DNA from: Haematococcus lacustris
Taxonomy: Eukaryota; Chlorophyta; Chlorophyceae; Chlamydomonadales; Haematococcaceae
Direction of reading: 5' to 3'
NCBI GenBank assembly: GCA_030144725.1
Contig: JASKMD010000027.1
Coordinates: forward strand, 2,638,204 to 2,702,203
Length of the DNA: 64,000 nucleotides
A model generated the notes under the pieces. That model was given only the letters and a program-made list of their open reading frames with translations. It was not told the DNA's origin and searched no databases. A program made the position numbers and the translations under genes. The first letter of the stretch is position 1. Each line of letters starts with the position of its first letter. This document shows, in pieces, positions 11,334 to 21,998 of this stretch.

Positions 11334-13461
11334 TCAGGCGTTCCCAACATGGGGTTGGCAATCTTCATGCAACTGCAGCCCATCTACTCCATCATTTCAT
11401 GTAACGTTTGCTGCGTCTGCTGCAATGCGATAATGCGCGTTTAATGTAAGACTGGAATCGCCATCGGAGTCATTCGATGCGGGCAGACACATGTGACCCC
11501 GGATGTGTCCCAATCGCAGACCGTGGTTAGCTACACTGGTAAGCTACGTCCTTGGCTATCCGTTAGCGATGCACGACATGTCGGTGGCGCACACCACCGA
11601 AGTCCGGCAAACATGGCTGCGCGAGCTTCCTGATGGTGCAGGCCGCTTGGCGAGGATGTGACTAAACACGAATCCGAGTGTGGCAGCGCTATATCGCTGT
11701 AATGGTGGGCGGCACAGTAGGGTCTAGTAACCCCCTCCAGCTATTATTCGCTTTATGTTTTGCACCATTGAACAAACAACCTGGCCTCACTCGGATTTGT
11801 TATAGCATACTCAATGACGCGTCCGTGGCACTATGCAACTCAATCATTGGGTCTGTATGTGACAAGATTGACCCCTTACAAGGTACACATGCTGATGGCT
11901 ACAGGTTCACGAGGGGACGACCGAGCTTGTCTTACAACTTCGCCACGTGGCCCCCACCAACACAACTTAACCCACCATCTCCCAACCTCGTCTACCTCTC
12001 CTTCACCCGCCTTCCCTACCTCAGCCTACCTCAGCCTACCTTCCCTACCTCAGCCTCCCCTACCCTCCCCTACCTCCCCTACCTCCCCTACCTCCCCTAC
12101 ATCACCCCTACCTCCCCTACCTCCCCTACCTCAGCCTCCCCTACCTCAGCCTCATCCCCTACCTCCCCCACCCACTCTCCCCTACCTCTCCTTCACCCGG
12201 AGCCCCGCTCAGCAACTCACCCACCCCCTCTCATTCCCTAACCATGAAGAAGAGAATGAGCAAGGCGCACAGTGCCCAGCTCAATGCACTAAACAACTCG
12301 CCAAGGGCTGGCAATCGGCATTGCCCTGACAACATCAAGGCTGCAGCCAGTAAGGCACAAGCGACAAACCGTGACCTGCAGGCTGAGGTGCAGCGGCTAC
12401 GGGATGTGGAAGCATGGTGGTGGCAGGTACATGGAGCTGCCAGCTCTGCTACAGTTGATGTCCCTGCGCACATGCAAGGAGGCCATGAAGACTGTGGATG
12501 TTCATGATTTGCAGCAGCGCATGGGTCAGCTCCGTGCTGAAGTGCTGCGTAAGGAGGATGCCGCAGCTGCAGCACAGCGATCAGCCAAGGCAGAGCGCCA
12601 GATCACAGATGCAGCGCACAAGGTCGGGAGGGTTGTGATTAATGTGGGTGACCATGCGTGCCAAGAGCGGCTTGCAGCGGCCCATGCCCTTGCCTTGGGG
12701 GAGCATGATTTTAGCCACACAACTGTTGAGGAGGCAAAGAAGATGACAGGAAAGCAGCTTCAGACATACCACCAGTTCCACAAGCAGGAGGTACACACCA
12801 GTTGGAGGGTACCCAAGCTACTGAGCCACGTGTGCACCCACATCCGTGGGAAGCCTGCCGCAGCTGCGCCCCCTCAGCAGCAACTGACACCTGCAGGCAC
12901 CACCCCTGAGCTGGCTGTGCCTGCTGGTGCACCCCCTCAGCAGCAGCAACAGCTGGCAGCGGCAAGCACGTCACGTAAGCGTGAGGCACCTGCAGCTAAC
13001 AAGCCGAGGGCAGCAAAGCAAGGTGAGAGAACACCATGTACTGCACCTAGCACCTTCTTTAAGCGTGGTAGAGCAGCCGGTAATGCACTAGCGCCAGCAG
13101 CAGCTCCAAAAGCTAAGAATGATATCCAGCTGTCACGACTGCCGTCGTCGCGTCCACATGCCCAAAGCAAAACATGTTCCGACTGCTGCTGCGCGTTGCA
13201 GGTGCCACTCACAACAGTGTGGCGAAGCGTGCTAGAGCGGCGCGCCTCGCATGGGGCGAAATCGCATGAATTCAAATGTCGGTCTTTGGGCAGGCACTGA
13301 GCACCGCTGAGAGCGAAATAGTTTTTGCTGCGTCTGCCATCTCGTAGCTATGAGTCTCCTCTGTTCAAAGCACTGTTTACATATATTTTTGACTGAGTGG
13401 CTGCGGAGATACAGGCTTCGTATCACAGGGGGGTGGTTTTCAGGTAGTTGGGAACGCCTGA
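11334..13461 (+). mobile_element. DNA transposon copy A, internally deleted hAT-like family
   Basis: Bounded by terminal inverted repeats TCAGGCGTTCCCAAC (left, 11334) and its exact complement ending at 13461, with the 7-bp direct repeat GGGTCTG outside (11327-11333 and 13462-13468). The left 650 bp is almost identical to copy D at 42787. The coding part keeps the N-terminal coiled-coil start and C-terminal tail seen in copies B and D but has lost the middle that carries the catalytic acidic residues, so this 2.1-kb copy is non-autonomous. Pentamer/decamer CCTACCTCCC repeats occupy 11990-12200. Confidence 0.88.
12244..13300 (+). pseudogene. Deleted transposase remnant of copy A
   Basis: Two overlapping plus frames (12244-12507 and 12371-13300) form a broken transposase. 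The first begins with ATG and aligns by eye with the N-terminal segment of copy B: both have an SP-(K/R)-AG-x3-C motif followed by a Gln/Glu-rich helix. The second resumes with GRYMELPALL, matching [13 protein letters not shown] near the C-terminus of copy B, then a Lys-rich Pro/Gln tail shared with copy D (VHTSWRVPKL, HVCTHIRGK). The catalytic centre between them is absent. In copy B these two segments are separated by several hundred residues. Confidence 0.7.
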
Positions 13462-13524
13462 GGGTCTGAGTAAGAGTTTTGAGCCCACCCCATGAGTACC
13501 AAAATGTTGCCTGTGAGTCAGGTG

Positions 13525-14321
13525 TAGGGAGCGCAATCTAGCCTAGATCTAGCCTAGATCTAGGCTAGTCAAATCTAGGCTAGATCTAGGCTAGATTGAC
13601 TAGACTAGACGGGTTTTTTCAAATGGAATGATTTTCACTCCGCCCGCAGGTAGGCTAGAGACGTCTATCTGCCCGCCTGCAAGGCACTATGTAACTATGT
13701 GTTGCGAGGTCAGAATGCGAGGACCTTCGCCAAAACTCAGTTACGATGTTAGCAGGCATGCGCTGGTCTGGGTTCCAGCACGCAGTTATGCGCTCGAAGA
13801 GCATGTCACTGGACGTGCCACCAGCTATAGCGTGCTGGTCAGAGCGGGGCCGCTTGTTGCACTGGTGCTTCCTTGAGTCACTCAAGTTGCCACAGGAGAG
13901 GACCATTTTGCAGTCATTACAGACCGCCTTGATTTTGCCCCCAACAACCTCGATGCTGTATTTCTGCGCATACACGCTGCTGGCGTGCGCCTGGCTGATT
14001 TCCTCCAACGTCAGAAGTTTCTTGTTGTATCGCGCGGTGAGCTCGGGAGGCTGAGGCGGGAGAGGGCCCCCAGGCTCCATTTGCGATTCAGGCGCTGCTG
14101 GGCATGTCCGGGCATGTCCGGGAAACCAACTTTAACCGCCAACCCAGCAAGGCCAGCACATCGATCTGAGCTGCGCCATAACGTCCATACAGGTGCCTGA
14201 AGCAGGTGCGCTAGTCAAATGCACATTTCATGCCCATCTAGACTGACTAGTCTAGTCGAGTCGAGACGTCATCTCGACGAATCGAGACGAGATGACTAGG
14301 CTAGACGAGTTGCGCTCCTGA
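13525..14321 (-). mobile_element. Element C: small hAT-type transposon nested in the left end of B
   Basis: 797-bp element with terminal repeats TAGGGAGCGCAA (left) and TTGCGCTCCTGA (right), 10 of 12 positions complementary. It is flanked by 8-bp repeats GTCAGGTG (13517-13524) and CTCAGGTG (14322-14329), one mismatch, which duplicate the left tip of B. Both subterminal regions (about 13536-13610 and 14235-14310) consist of CTAG/TAGC/AGATCT-type palindromic repeats that can form hairpins. An 8-bp duplication and (T/C)AGGG-like tips fit the hAT superfamily. Confidence 0.78.
13655..14080 (-). pseudogene. Zinc-finger transposase N-terminus remnant in element C
   Basis: A 141-codon minus frame contains VCNDCKMVL, then a His-x-Cys 14 residues later (KHQCNK), i.e. 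a Cys2-His-Cys pattern like the BED-type finger that opens many hAT transposases, preceded by a short helix. No catalytic core follows, and the first frame residue is not ATG, so it is a leftover that supports the hAT assignment of element C rather than an active gene. Confidence 0.55.
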
Positions 14322-14886
14322 CTCAGGTGTTCCCAACATGGGGTTGGTAATATGCATGCAAGTACTCTCTCAATAGTGCATCGTTTTCAATAGCGTTTGT
14401 CACATTGGCATTGGCGGTTTAGTACGCGTAATCTGACCATCAGCGCTAGCCATTGGAGTCTTTGCCCGCGTACTGCCACATGTGCCCGCGAACAAATCAC
14501 AGCGGCGAGACGGGTCTCCTTGGCACGGTGAGCCGCATCGCTGTGGCCCCATCTACCTAGCGTAGTGAGCTGGTTGTGCACAAATGGAATGTCCGGCTGA
14601 CACCCAACGCGATGTCTGCCGGGCGTGCAGGGCACCTTGACGGGGTGTTTGGAACATATAAATATACTCGCTACCGCCAAACACACCATTTGGGTCGGCG
14701 CACACTAAGGTATCACCGGTTTACACACACCCTCCTCCACTGTGTCCTCCACTGTGTTGCACCCGCTGCACCCACAAGAAAATGGCTATATTTTATTTGT
14801 TCTTGACCCATTAGCGCATCTGTTGAAACAAACCGCACAACAAACAGCTTAGGCCTCTATCTGTTTGACAACTTTGAAGTTACATC

Positions 14887-15687
14887 ATGTACACCAAAAT
14901 GGTGCAAGGCCACGGCATGCAACGACCCACTATGCCCGCCACCCCTCCACCCATCAATGCAGGAGCCCACCTCATTGCCCACCCTTCCCAGCCCAACCCC
15001 TCCCAGCCCAACCCCTCCCTGCCCAACCTCCCAGCCCACCCTTCCCAGCCCACCCCCTCCCAGCCCACCCCCTCCCAGCCCACCCCTCCCAGCCCACCCC
15101 CTCCCAGCCCACCCCCTCCCAGCCCACCCCCCTCCCCCCCCCGCCCCCTCCCAGCCCTAGCCACCACCATGGGGGGTACAAGGCTGAGCCCGAAGCAGCA
15201 GCTGCACCTGCAAAAGCTGCATGCCTCACCCAAGGCGGGCTTTAAATACTGCCCTAGTGGCCTAAAAGTTCAGATGAAGAAGGCACAAGGTGAGACTATG
15301 CAGTTACGGGCGGAATTTGAGTGGCTCCACCAGCAGCTCGATGATGCGATGGCAGATTTCCAGCAGGTGCAGGCAGACATGGAGCAGCTGCAGGCAGCAC
15401 ACCAAGAGGTGCAGGGTGAGAATGTGTCAGTGGAGCAGCTGGCTGAGGAGCGCACCCATGCAATCCAGCTGCTGGAGCAAGACAAGCGCCGTCTGTCCCT
15501 TGCGCTACGCAACGTCCGCCGCTGCCGTCAACGCGGCCCCCGGCTCACCCGGCATCAGCGGCAGCTAATGAACATCTTGATGCGGCACCCGGTGTCACCA
15601 GAGGTGCTGCAACGGTGTGCTGAGGGTGGCTATGGCATCCCGTCAGGCACTGCAGCCCAGCAGCCCTGCCCAACTCCTGACCCACCC
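14887..15687 (+). CDS. Copy B transposase, N-terminal part (left of gap)
   Basis: Starts at ATG 14887. Residues about 15-95 are Pro-rich repeats (PSQPN/PSQPT); then [19 protein letters not shown], a predicted coiled coil rich in Gln/Glu, and a basic [14 protein letters not shown] segment that could bind DNA. The last 483 bases (15205-15687) recur exactly after the gap; after 15687 the sequence diverges and a stop follows at 15694-15696. That tail is probably from another copy or an assembly error. Confidence 0.6.
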
Positions 15688-15739
15688 TGTTGCTGAAACA
15701 GACAATACATCTTACGCCTTAACTACAGCCTTATCTTGA

Positions 15740-16239
15740 NNNNNNNNNNNNNNNNNNNNNNNNNNNNNNNNNNNNNNNNNNNNNNNNNNNNNNNNNNNNN
15801 NNNNNNNNNNNNNNNNNNNNNNNNNNNNNNNNNNNNNNNNNNNNNNNNNNNNNNNNNNNNNNNNNNNNNNNNNNNNNNNNNNNNNNNNNNNNNNNNNNNN
15901 NNNNNNNNNNNNNNNNNNNNNNNNNNNNNNNNNNNNNNNNNNNNNNNNNNNNNNNNNNNNNNNNNNNNNNNNNNNNNNNNNNNNNNNNNNNNNNNNNNNN
16001 NNNNNNNNNNNNNNNNNNNNNNNNNNNNNNNNNNNNNNNNNNNNNNNNNNNNNNNNNNNNNNNNNNNNNNNNNNNNNNNNNNNNNNNNNNNNNNNNNNNN
16101 NNNNNNNNNNNNNNNNNNNNNNNNNNNNNNNNNNNNNNNNNNNNNNNNNNNNNNNNNNNNNNNNNNNNNNNNNNNNNNNNNNNNNNNNNNNNNNNNNNNN
16201 NNNNNNNNNNNNNNNNNNNNNNNNNNNNNNNNNNNNNNN
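15740..16239. other. Assembly gap of exactly 500 N
   Basis: A run of N of conventional arbitrary length. The 483 bp before it (15205-15687) and after it (16240-16722) are identical, with a 52-bp non-matching tail (15688-15739) at the left lip, so the gap probably joins overlapping or repeated contig ends rather than spanning unknown unique DNA. Confidence 0.97.
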
Positions 16240-19008
16240 CACCTGCAAAAGCTGCATGCCTCACCCAAGGCGGGCTTTAAATACTGCCCTAGTGGCCTAA
16301 AAGTTCAGATGAAGAAGGCACAAGGTGAGACTATGCAGTTACGGGCGGAATTTGAGTGGCTCCACCAGCAGCTCGATGATGCGATGGCAGATTTCCAGCA
16401 GGTGCAGGCAGACATGGAGCAGCTGCAGGCAGCACACCAAGAGGTGCAGGGTGAGAATGTGTCAGTGGAGCAGCTGGCTGAGGAGCGCACCCATGCAATC
16501 CAGCTGCTGGAGCAAGACAAGCGCCGTCTGTCCCTTGCGCTACGCAACGTCCGCCGCTGCCGTCAACGCGGCCCCCGGCTCACCCGGCATCAGCGGCAGC
16601 TAATGAACATCTTGATGCGGCACCCGGTGTCACCAGAGGTGCTGCAACGGTGTGCTGAGGGTGGCTATGGCATCCCGTCAGGCACTGCAGCCCAGCAGCC
16701 CTGCCCAACTCCTGACCCACCCGCGTTGACAGCCAACTTCATTCCCACGCAAGTGGGGCGCCGTGGGAAGCCTGCGGCCAGGACAGCTGCATACCTTGCA
16801 CAACACTACCTCAGCACAACCAGGCTGGTGCTGCAGACACAGGTCAGCCGCCGCAAGTTGGGCATGTGCCGAGAGCTGTTCGTGAATGAGCAGTGCGTGG
16901 TGCCCAACCCACACCGACCTGGGCAGATCACCACTGTGGGGCGGCGGTTGCGCGTGGTAGCCAAGTACCTGAAGAGCAAGACCCTTGGTGAGGCTGGGCT
17001 GGGCTGGGCTGGGCTGGGCTGGGCTGGGCTGGGCTGGGCTGGGCTGGGCTGGGCTGGGCTGGGCTGGGCTGGGCTGGGCTGGGCTGGGCTGGGCTGGGCT
17101 GGGCTGGGCTGGGCTGGGCTGGGCTGGGCTGGGCTGGGCTGGGCTGGGCTGGGCTGGGCTGGGCTGGGCTGGGCTGGGCTGGGCTGGGCTGGGCTGGGCT
17201 GGGCTGGGCTGGGCTGGGCTGGGCTGGGCTGGGCTGGGCTGGGCTGGGCTGGGCTGGGCTGGGCTGGGCTGGGCTGGGCTGGGCTGGGCTGGGCTGGGCT
17301 GGGCTGGGCTGGGCTGGGCTGGGCTGGGCTGGGCTGGGCTGGGCTGGGCTGGGCTGGGCTGGGCTGGGCTGGGCTGGGCTGGGCTGGGCTGGGCTGGGCT
17401 GGGCTGGGCTGGGCTGGGCTGGGCTGGGCTGGGCTGGGCTGGGCTGGGCTGGGCTGGGCTGGGCTGGGCTGGGCTGGGCTGGGCTGGGCTGGGCTGGGCT
17501 GGGCTGGGCTGGGCTGGGCTGGGCTGGGCTGGGCTGGGCTGGGCTGGGCTGGGCTGGGCTGGGCTGCGCTGGGCTGGGCTGGGCTGGGCTGGGCTGGGCT
17601 GGGCTGGGCTGGGCTGGGCTGGGCTGGGCTGGGCTGGGCTGGGCTGGGCTGGGCTGGGCTGGGCTGGGCTGGGCTGGGCTGGGCTGGGCTGGGCTGGGCT
17701 GGGCTGGGCTGGGCTGGGCTGGGCTGGGCTGGGCTGGGCTGGGCTGGGCTGGGCTGGGCTGGGCTGGGCTGGGCTGGGCTGGGCTGGGCTGGGCTGGGCT
17801 GGGCTGGGCTGGGCTGGGCTGGGCTGGGCTGGGCTGGGCTGGGCTGGGCTGGGCTGGGCTGGGCTGGGCTGGGCTGGGCTGGGCTGGGCTGGGCTGGGCT
17901 GGGCTGGGCTGGGCTGGGCTGGGCTGGGGCCTTTGAGTTGTACCGCCACATCCAGCAGGTTTGCAAGGGTCTGCAGCAGCCATGGGCCAACAACGCGCAG
18001 CTGCTGTCACAGCTGCACAGCAAGCTACAACAGCTAGTGCCAATCGATCAACATGAGCAACAGAAGCAGCAGCTGGCCACCTACTTACAGAAGCATTGTG
18101 CAGCCATGGAGGACTACTACAGACAGCACTGCAAACGGCAGCTGGACATGCCACACCTCATGGCTGCGCTGGGGGGGTCAGACCCGCAGTCGTGCAAAGA
18201 AGTAGCCGCCAAGGTGGTGCAGTGTGCCGCCCTGCGCATGGATGACGGGCATACTGACCCGGGTGTGTGGGACCCTCACTGCACGTGGCACCAGTTCCAA
18301 CAGGACATCCAGGCCATGGCTGAGGGCAGCCCATGCAGCACCGGGTTGCGCCTCCACCTCGAGGTGTACTTCCTGGCATGTCCCACCTCCAATGCCCCGG
18401 TGGAGTCCTTGCTACAATTGCTGAAGCATGGAGCTGGACGCTTCATGGAGCTGCCTGCGCTCCTGGAGCATATGTTCCTGCACACACATAGGTCCACCCT
18501 CAACAACATAGATGTGCAAGACTTCACGCTGCAGCTGCCTAAGCTTCGCGCTGCGGTGCGGCTGGATGAGGTGGCTGCAGCCGTAGCCAAAGCACCAGCC
18601 ACAGCCGCACGCAAAGCCACAGCAGGTGCTTGCAGTGTTGGGGTGGTTGTGGTGAATGTGGGGGACCATGCAAGCCAGCAGCGGGTGGCAGCAGTAACAA
18701 CAACAGCAGGGTGCAACAGAGTTGTGCCAGCTGGTGTGCCCCCCCCACAGCCCCACCCGCCCCCACAGCCACCCCCACAGCAGCCACCCCAGCAGCCACC
18801 CCAGCAGCAGGGCTGGAGCTCGTGGGGCGAAGGGTTAAGGGCTGCATCACCTGATTTCGGCCACATGTATCAGTTGGCACTAGCTGCAATCGCCACCGAG
18901 GGGCAGGGTGCTCTGGCTCAAGCGCCAGCTCCTGGCTGCACGCTTCGCAAGCGTACCACACCTGCTGGTTTGGGGCAGCCAAAGACAGCTGCCAAGCGCA
19001 AGCGGTGA
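16240..19008 (+). CDS. Copy B transposase, main part with GGGCT expansion
   Basis: An open frame from the gap to a stop at 19008. After the coiled coil and basic segment comes a conserved-looking block ([39 protein letters not shown]). About 310 residues of repeated Gly-Leu-Gly-Trp-Ala follow, then [18 protein letters not shown] and a helical region to [20 protein letters not shown] and [11 protein letters not shown], which resembles the C-terminal part of hAT transposases (Pro-Ser/Thr-Ser followed by a Glu). The tail is Pro/Gln- and Lys/Arg-rich. The acidic motifs seen in copy D (FDGCT, TADSAAVNMG) are not visible here and may have been replaced by the repeat or lost at the gap. Probably inactive as assembled. 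Confidence 0.55.
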   Translation, partial: HLQKLHASPKAGFKYCPSGLKVQMKKAQGETMQLRAEFEWLHQQLDDAMADFQQVQADMEQLQAAHQEVQGENVSVEQLAEERTHAIQLLEQDKRRLSLALRNVRRCRQRGPRLTRHQRQLMNILMRHPVSPEVLQRCAEGGYGIPSGTAAQQPCPTPDPPALTANFIPTQVGRRGKPAARTAAYLAQHYLSTTRLVLQTQVSRRKLGMCRELFVNEQCVVPNPHRPGQITTVGRRLRVVAKYLKSKTLGEAGLGWAGLGWAGLGWAGLGWAGLGWAGLGWAGLGWAGLGWAGLGWAGLGWAGLGWAGLGWAGLGWAGLGWAGLGWAGLGWAGLGWAGLGWAGLGWAGLGWAGLGWAGLGWAGLGWAGLGWAGLGWAGLGWAGLGWAGLGWAGLGWAGLGWAGLGWAGLGWAGLGWAGLGWAGLGWAGLGWAGLGWAGLGWAALGWAGLGWAGLGWAGLGWAGLGWAGLGWAGLGWAGLGWAGLGWAGLGWAGLGWAGLGWAGLGWAGLGWAGLGWAGLGWAGLGWAGLGWAGLGWAGLGWAGLGWAGLGWAGLGWAGLGWAGAFELYRHIQQVCKGLQQPWANNAQLLSQLHSKLQQLVPIDQHEQQKQQLATYLQKHCAAMEDYYRQHCKRQLDMPHLMAALGGSDPQSCKEVAAKVVQCAALRMDDGHTDPGVWDPHCTWHQFQQDIQAMAEGSPCSTGLRLHLEVYFLACPTSNAPVESLLQLLKHGAGRFMELPALLEHMFLHTHRSTLNNIDVQDFTLQLPKLRAAVRLDEVAAAVAKAPATAARKATAGACSVGVVVVNVGDHASQQRVAAVTTTAGCNRVVPAGVPPPQPHPPPQPPPQQPPQQPPQQQGWSSWGEGLRAASPDFGHMYQLALAAIATEGQGALAQAPAPGCTLRKRTTPAGLGQPKTAAKRKR
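16990..17926. repeat. (GGGCT)n pentamer array, about 187 copies
   Basis: Almost perfect GGGCT pentamers with a single substituted unit (GCGCT) near 17567. The 15-bp reading period contains no stop in any of the six frames, so it yields long spurious proteins of Gly-Trp-Ala-Gly-Leu or Ala-Gln-Pro-Ser-Pro. It sits inside the transposase frame of copy B. Smaller GGGCT tracts recur at about 57206-57340. Confidence 0.97.
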
Positions 19009-19781
19009 CACAGTTGCGCAAGCGAGACATAGTTAATCACAGGTTGTAGTGGCCACCTCACCCAACCGCACCTGCCAACTGCCTCCGTGCCACATTCCTG
19101 CAGCCATTTTCCAAACCGACTGTTGCTGCCGACGCGCATGCTCGCGTAGAGCAGCCTGAGCGCGCGGGCGGTCGTAGCGATGACTGCATGCTCCGCTACG
19201 GCTCAAATTTGAATCACTAACTTTGACGCTTTGCTGTGCACGGCCTACTCTGTGTTTAATTATTCTGGATGGGTGAACGGTAGCTGGTTGGGTTGCCTAC
19301 ATTGTGAACCATATAGCATCATATTTGGTGCAGTGGGTGCAAAGTTACAGCCGTCCTACTAATAAGGGTCGGTTTCCTGTCATTTTCTGTTAGTTGGGAA
19401 CACCTGACTGTGAGTTGTTTAGGCACATGCATGTATTCATGCAAAGCCGAACAAGCACTGAAGAACTCTTTACGTATTGATGATGTGGCAGCACCCTGTA
19501 ACACCTCCGCCCGCATGTGCATCCATAAATCATCCCCTGGCACACGCCCGTCAGTAGGGCCTGTGTCACCTCAAGGCAATAAGCCACATGCTCTCAGCAT
19601 TAGACCATTATCAAAGGCCACGTCAGGCTCATTTCATGATGCCCCTCTCGCTGCACTGAGCAACATGGCCCAACAGTCCAAAAGTTCGTACATGAGAAAC
19701 TCAGTCGACGTACAGATTGACCATGACCCTCTGAGAGACTTTATCTCGTCTTCTTGCTGACAACCTTTTCTTGCTGCCTTT

Positions 19782-20395
19782 ATGCTGGCAATCAGCGTCA
19801 CCAGCTCTAGCTGCCAAGTGCCAAGGACCAGGTGCCAACCCCTACAAAGCCTGGTAGCCAGCTGCACGGATGCGCGGGAGGTCGAGGATGTCTCCACCGG
19901 CGTGCAGACTGCGGCACTGCCGCTCCCAGCGAGCGAGGCCACAGCTCCTCCGTGGATCCTCCTCCCGGAGACATTGCTGGTGTACGTCTTTCAGCTGCTC
20001 CATGACGAAAACCCGCTCCTCGTAGGTCGACGTTTTTTGCTTGGCATTAGCTGTTTGTTCTCGCCCCCCCTTCACACTTCTGCTGCCTCACTCGTTGCAT
20101 TGCCCTGGACTTGGTTGGACTATTATGAGCACACTGGCCCTTACCCAGCAAAAAGCAGCACATGGTTACTATCAACGACTGTGAACAGGAGCTTACTGTA
20201 GGAAGCCCATGGCGCTGTCAGGCCCTAGCCATTCAAATGACCCCAACGCCATGTGCACAGCAGTATGGTGGTGATGAAGCCAAGTTATGCCTCTGTGCTG
20301 CTGCAGCTGCTGCATCCCTCCGCCGTCAGCCAGCAATGGCGCCGCTTATCCTACGAAGTGCTGTTGTTTGACACAGCGGCGTCAAGGCCCGTCAA
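19782..20395 (+). CDS. F-box protein, 5' exons
   Basis: Exon 1 runs from ATG 19782 to 20021, ending CTCCTC/GTAGGT; exon 2 starts after a CAG at 20307 in the same phase. Joined, they read LLPETLLVYVFQLLHDENPL followed by HPSAVSQQWRRLSYEVLLF, the typical F-box pattern (Leu-Pro...Phe-x-x-Leu...Val-Ser-x-x-Trp-Arg-x-Leu) that binds Skp1 in SCF ubiquitin ligases. About 60 low-conservation residues precede it. The 3' limit of exon 2 is not clear, so the end given is approximate. Later exons may include the long low-complexity frames to the right; substrate-binding repeats are not recognisable. Confidence 0.6.
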
Positions 20396-20992
20396 GTGTG
20401 TATGTGCAGCGAGAGAAAAGGGCAGCATGGTGGTGCACCACTGGAGTCTGCTGAAGTTGCCCGCCATGCTTGCATGAGTGCATGCAGACACCCTGGAAGT
20501 GTGAATCGAGCTGACACAGCCGGCTGCTCCACTGGAAGTAAGCTTGGCTAGTAGGGCTTTCGTGCTTATGGCACAGTGATGTGCAATGCCATGATTTTAC
20601 CAAGGTCACACTTGCCGCCATGCAGTGGGTTACCATGGAGTGTTCATGCCCAAGTTACGTATGGGGCAAGGCCAAGCAGCCATACCAGGCTGATGGTCAT
20701 TACTGTATCAAACACATCATCAACGTCAAGTGCAACCATATGCAGGACGTACCAAGAGTGGATTTTGTTATTCACAAATCTCATGTGGATTTAGCTGAAT
20801 GGCATGGTGTTCTGAGGGGCAGGATGTGGCTTGTGGCTCCTTTGACGGTCTCCACAGCTGGTACCTGGTGCTGCTGCAGGTGTAGGCCCAGGCCAGCTCC
20901 ATGCCGTCCACAGACTACACAGCACCCCGCCTGCAGCTCATGCCAGCACAGCCCCATCCAGCTGCCAGCTGCAGCGGCCGCGACCTCGCCGC
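20396..20992 (+). other. Possible intron/exon mix of the F-box gene
   Basis: A plus frame at 20581-20860 has moderately protein-like content (CIKHIINVKCNHMQDVPRVD), but I could not join it to the F-box exons with a confident splice phase. Otherwise nothing is recognised. Confidence 0.3.
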
Positions 20993-21877
20993 TTGCATGC
21001 GCGCTCCACATTCCATGCACCTGAGGTGGCAACAGCTGCAGGAACCAGAGGCCCTGCGGCAGTGGCCCATGCCCCTGGCCCTCCTGCTCTTGTCCCACAT
21101 CTGAGGCGAGGGGCGGCCTCTGGGTGCTGTGCTGGTGATGAGTCACCACAGCCTACCACAGCTATGCCCCTGGACCCTGGGGCTGGGCTCAGAGCTGTAG
21201 CTGTGCCTCAGCCACCCTTGCCTGCTGCACCCACTGCCTCTAGGGGCTTTAGAAATAGCACGCATGCAGCAAATACCCAGATTCCAGCAGCTACAGGAGG
21301 AGGAGCAGCAGCACAAGCTGCGGCCACGGCACAAGCTGCGGCCGCAGCGGCAGCAGTACTACATGTGGCAGCTACTCAGCATGTGGGCATGGCCAGGGAC
21401 AGCAGCTGGGACTCAGGTGGTGGGGAGGTTGGGGAGACGTGCCCCCCCTCTTCACTCAATGCACTTGCCAATGGTACTGCCACACAGCTAGGCCAGCAGC
21501 AGCAGCACCCTCCTGTGGGACCGCACTCCCACCAGCAGCCAGTTCTGCAGGCTGCCCATGCTGCCGAGTACGCTCAGCCAGCTGCTAGCAGCAAGCGGTT
21601 GCAGCCACACACCCTCCACGCTGCTGCTGCTGCACCCGCTGCTGGGCCCAGACAGCTGCGCACCCACCAACCTCACCATGCGATGCACAGTGCTGGTGTC
21701 AACCAGGGTGGGCAGCAGCAGCAGGAGGGGGTGGCGCCAGGCGGGGCTGGGCCTGCCGTGCGCAAGCGTGCTAGAGAACCTGCTCAAGGGGAGGCGTCGG
21801 CTGAGGCACCCGGGCTGGTTGCTGAGTCGGGGGCGCTGCCAGGGCAGCTTGGCCTAGGTGGGTCTCTCTGCCTGTGA
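20993..21877 (+). CDS. Low-complexity open frame, disordered protein segment
   Basis: A 294-codon frame rich in Ala, Gln, His, Pro and Gly, with an Ala/Gln run, His-Gln-Pro clusters and a short basic RKRAREP patch near the C-terminus that could be a nuclear signal. No domain is seen. Composition resembles the long frame that follows, so both may be exons of one gene, perhaps continuing from the F-box exons. The annotated start is the first ATG in the frame and may not be used. Confidence 0.4.
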   Translation: MHARSTFHAPEVATAAGTRGPAAVAHAPGPPALVPHLRRGAASGCCAGDESPQPTTAMPLDPGAGLRAVAVPQPPLPAAPTASRGFRNSTHAANTQIPAATGGGAAAQAAATAQAAAAAAAVLHVAATQHVGMARDSSWDSGGGEVGETCPPSSLNALANGTATQLGQQQQHPPVGPHSHQQPVLQAAHAAEYAQPAASSKRLQPHTLHAAAAAPAAGPRQLRTHQPHHAMHSAGVNQGGQQQQEGVAPGGAGPAVRKRAREPAQGEASAEAPGLVAESGALPGQLGLGGSLCL

Positions 21878-21998
21878 CAATGACGGTGATTGACCACCAG
21901 CAACACTACCATCACCGCCACCGCCATCACCATCAACATACTGTCAATGCAATGGCCATTACTTGTTCAGGCGCTAGCAGCAATGGTACAGGGTAGTA

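Larger units (their letters stand above)
13518..19407 (+). mobile_element. DNA transposon copy B, longest member of the hAT-like family
   Basis: Left TIR starts TCAGGTG at 13518 but is interrupted after 7 bases by element C; it resumes at 14330. Right TIR complement ends at 19407. The 7-bp target duplication CTGTGAG is exact (13511-13517 and 19408-19414), which proves that the far left TCAGGTG belongs to B. It contains a long transposase frame, a 500-N scaffold gap, and a huge GGGCT repeat. Without element C it is about 5.1 kb as assembled. Confidence 0.85.

Noticed and set aside
14323..14340. Left end of copy B at the second TCAGGTG
   Set aside because: The flank there is element C, and the 7-bp duplication only matches if the end is placed at 13518; the second TCAGGTG is C's target duplication.
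16985..18037. Proteins of several hundred residues made of GWAGL or AQPSP repeats on both strands
   Set aside because: They are translations of the stop-free GGGCT array; only the plus frame that joins flanking transposase sequence on both sides has any support.
15736..19008. Single 1090-codon ORF running through the N gap
   Set aside because: The first 168 codons are unknown bases and the following 483 bp duplicate the left lip, so continuity is unproven.
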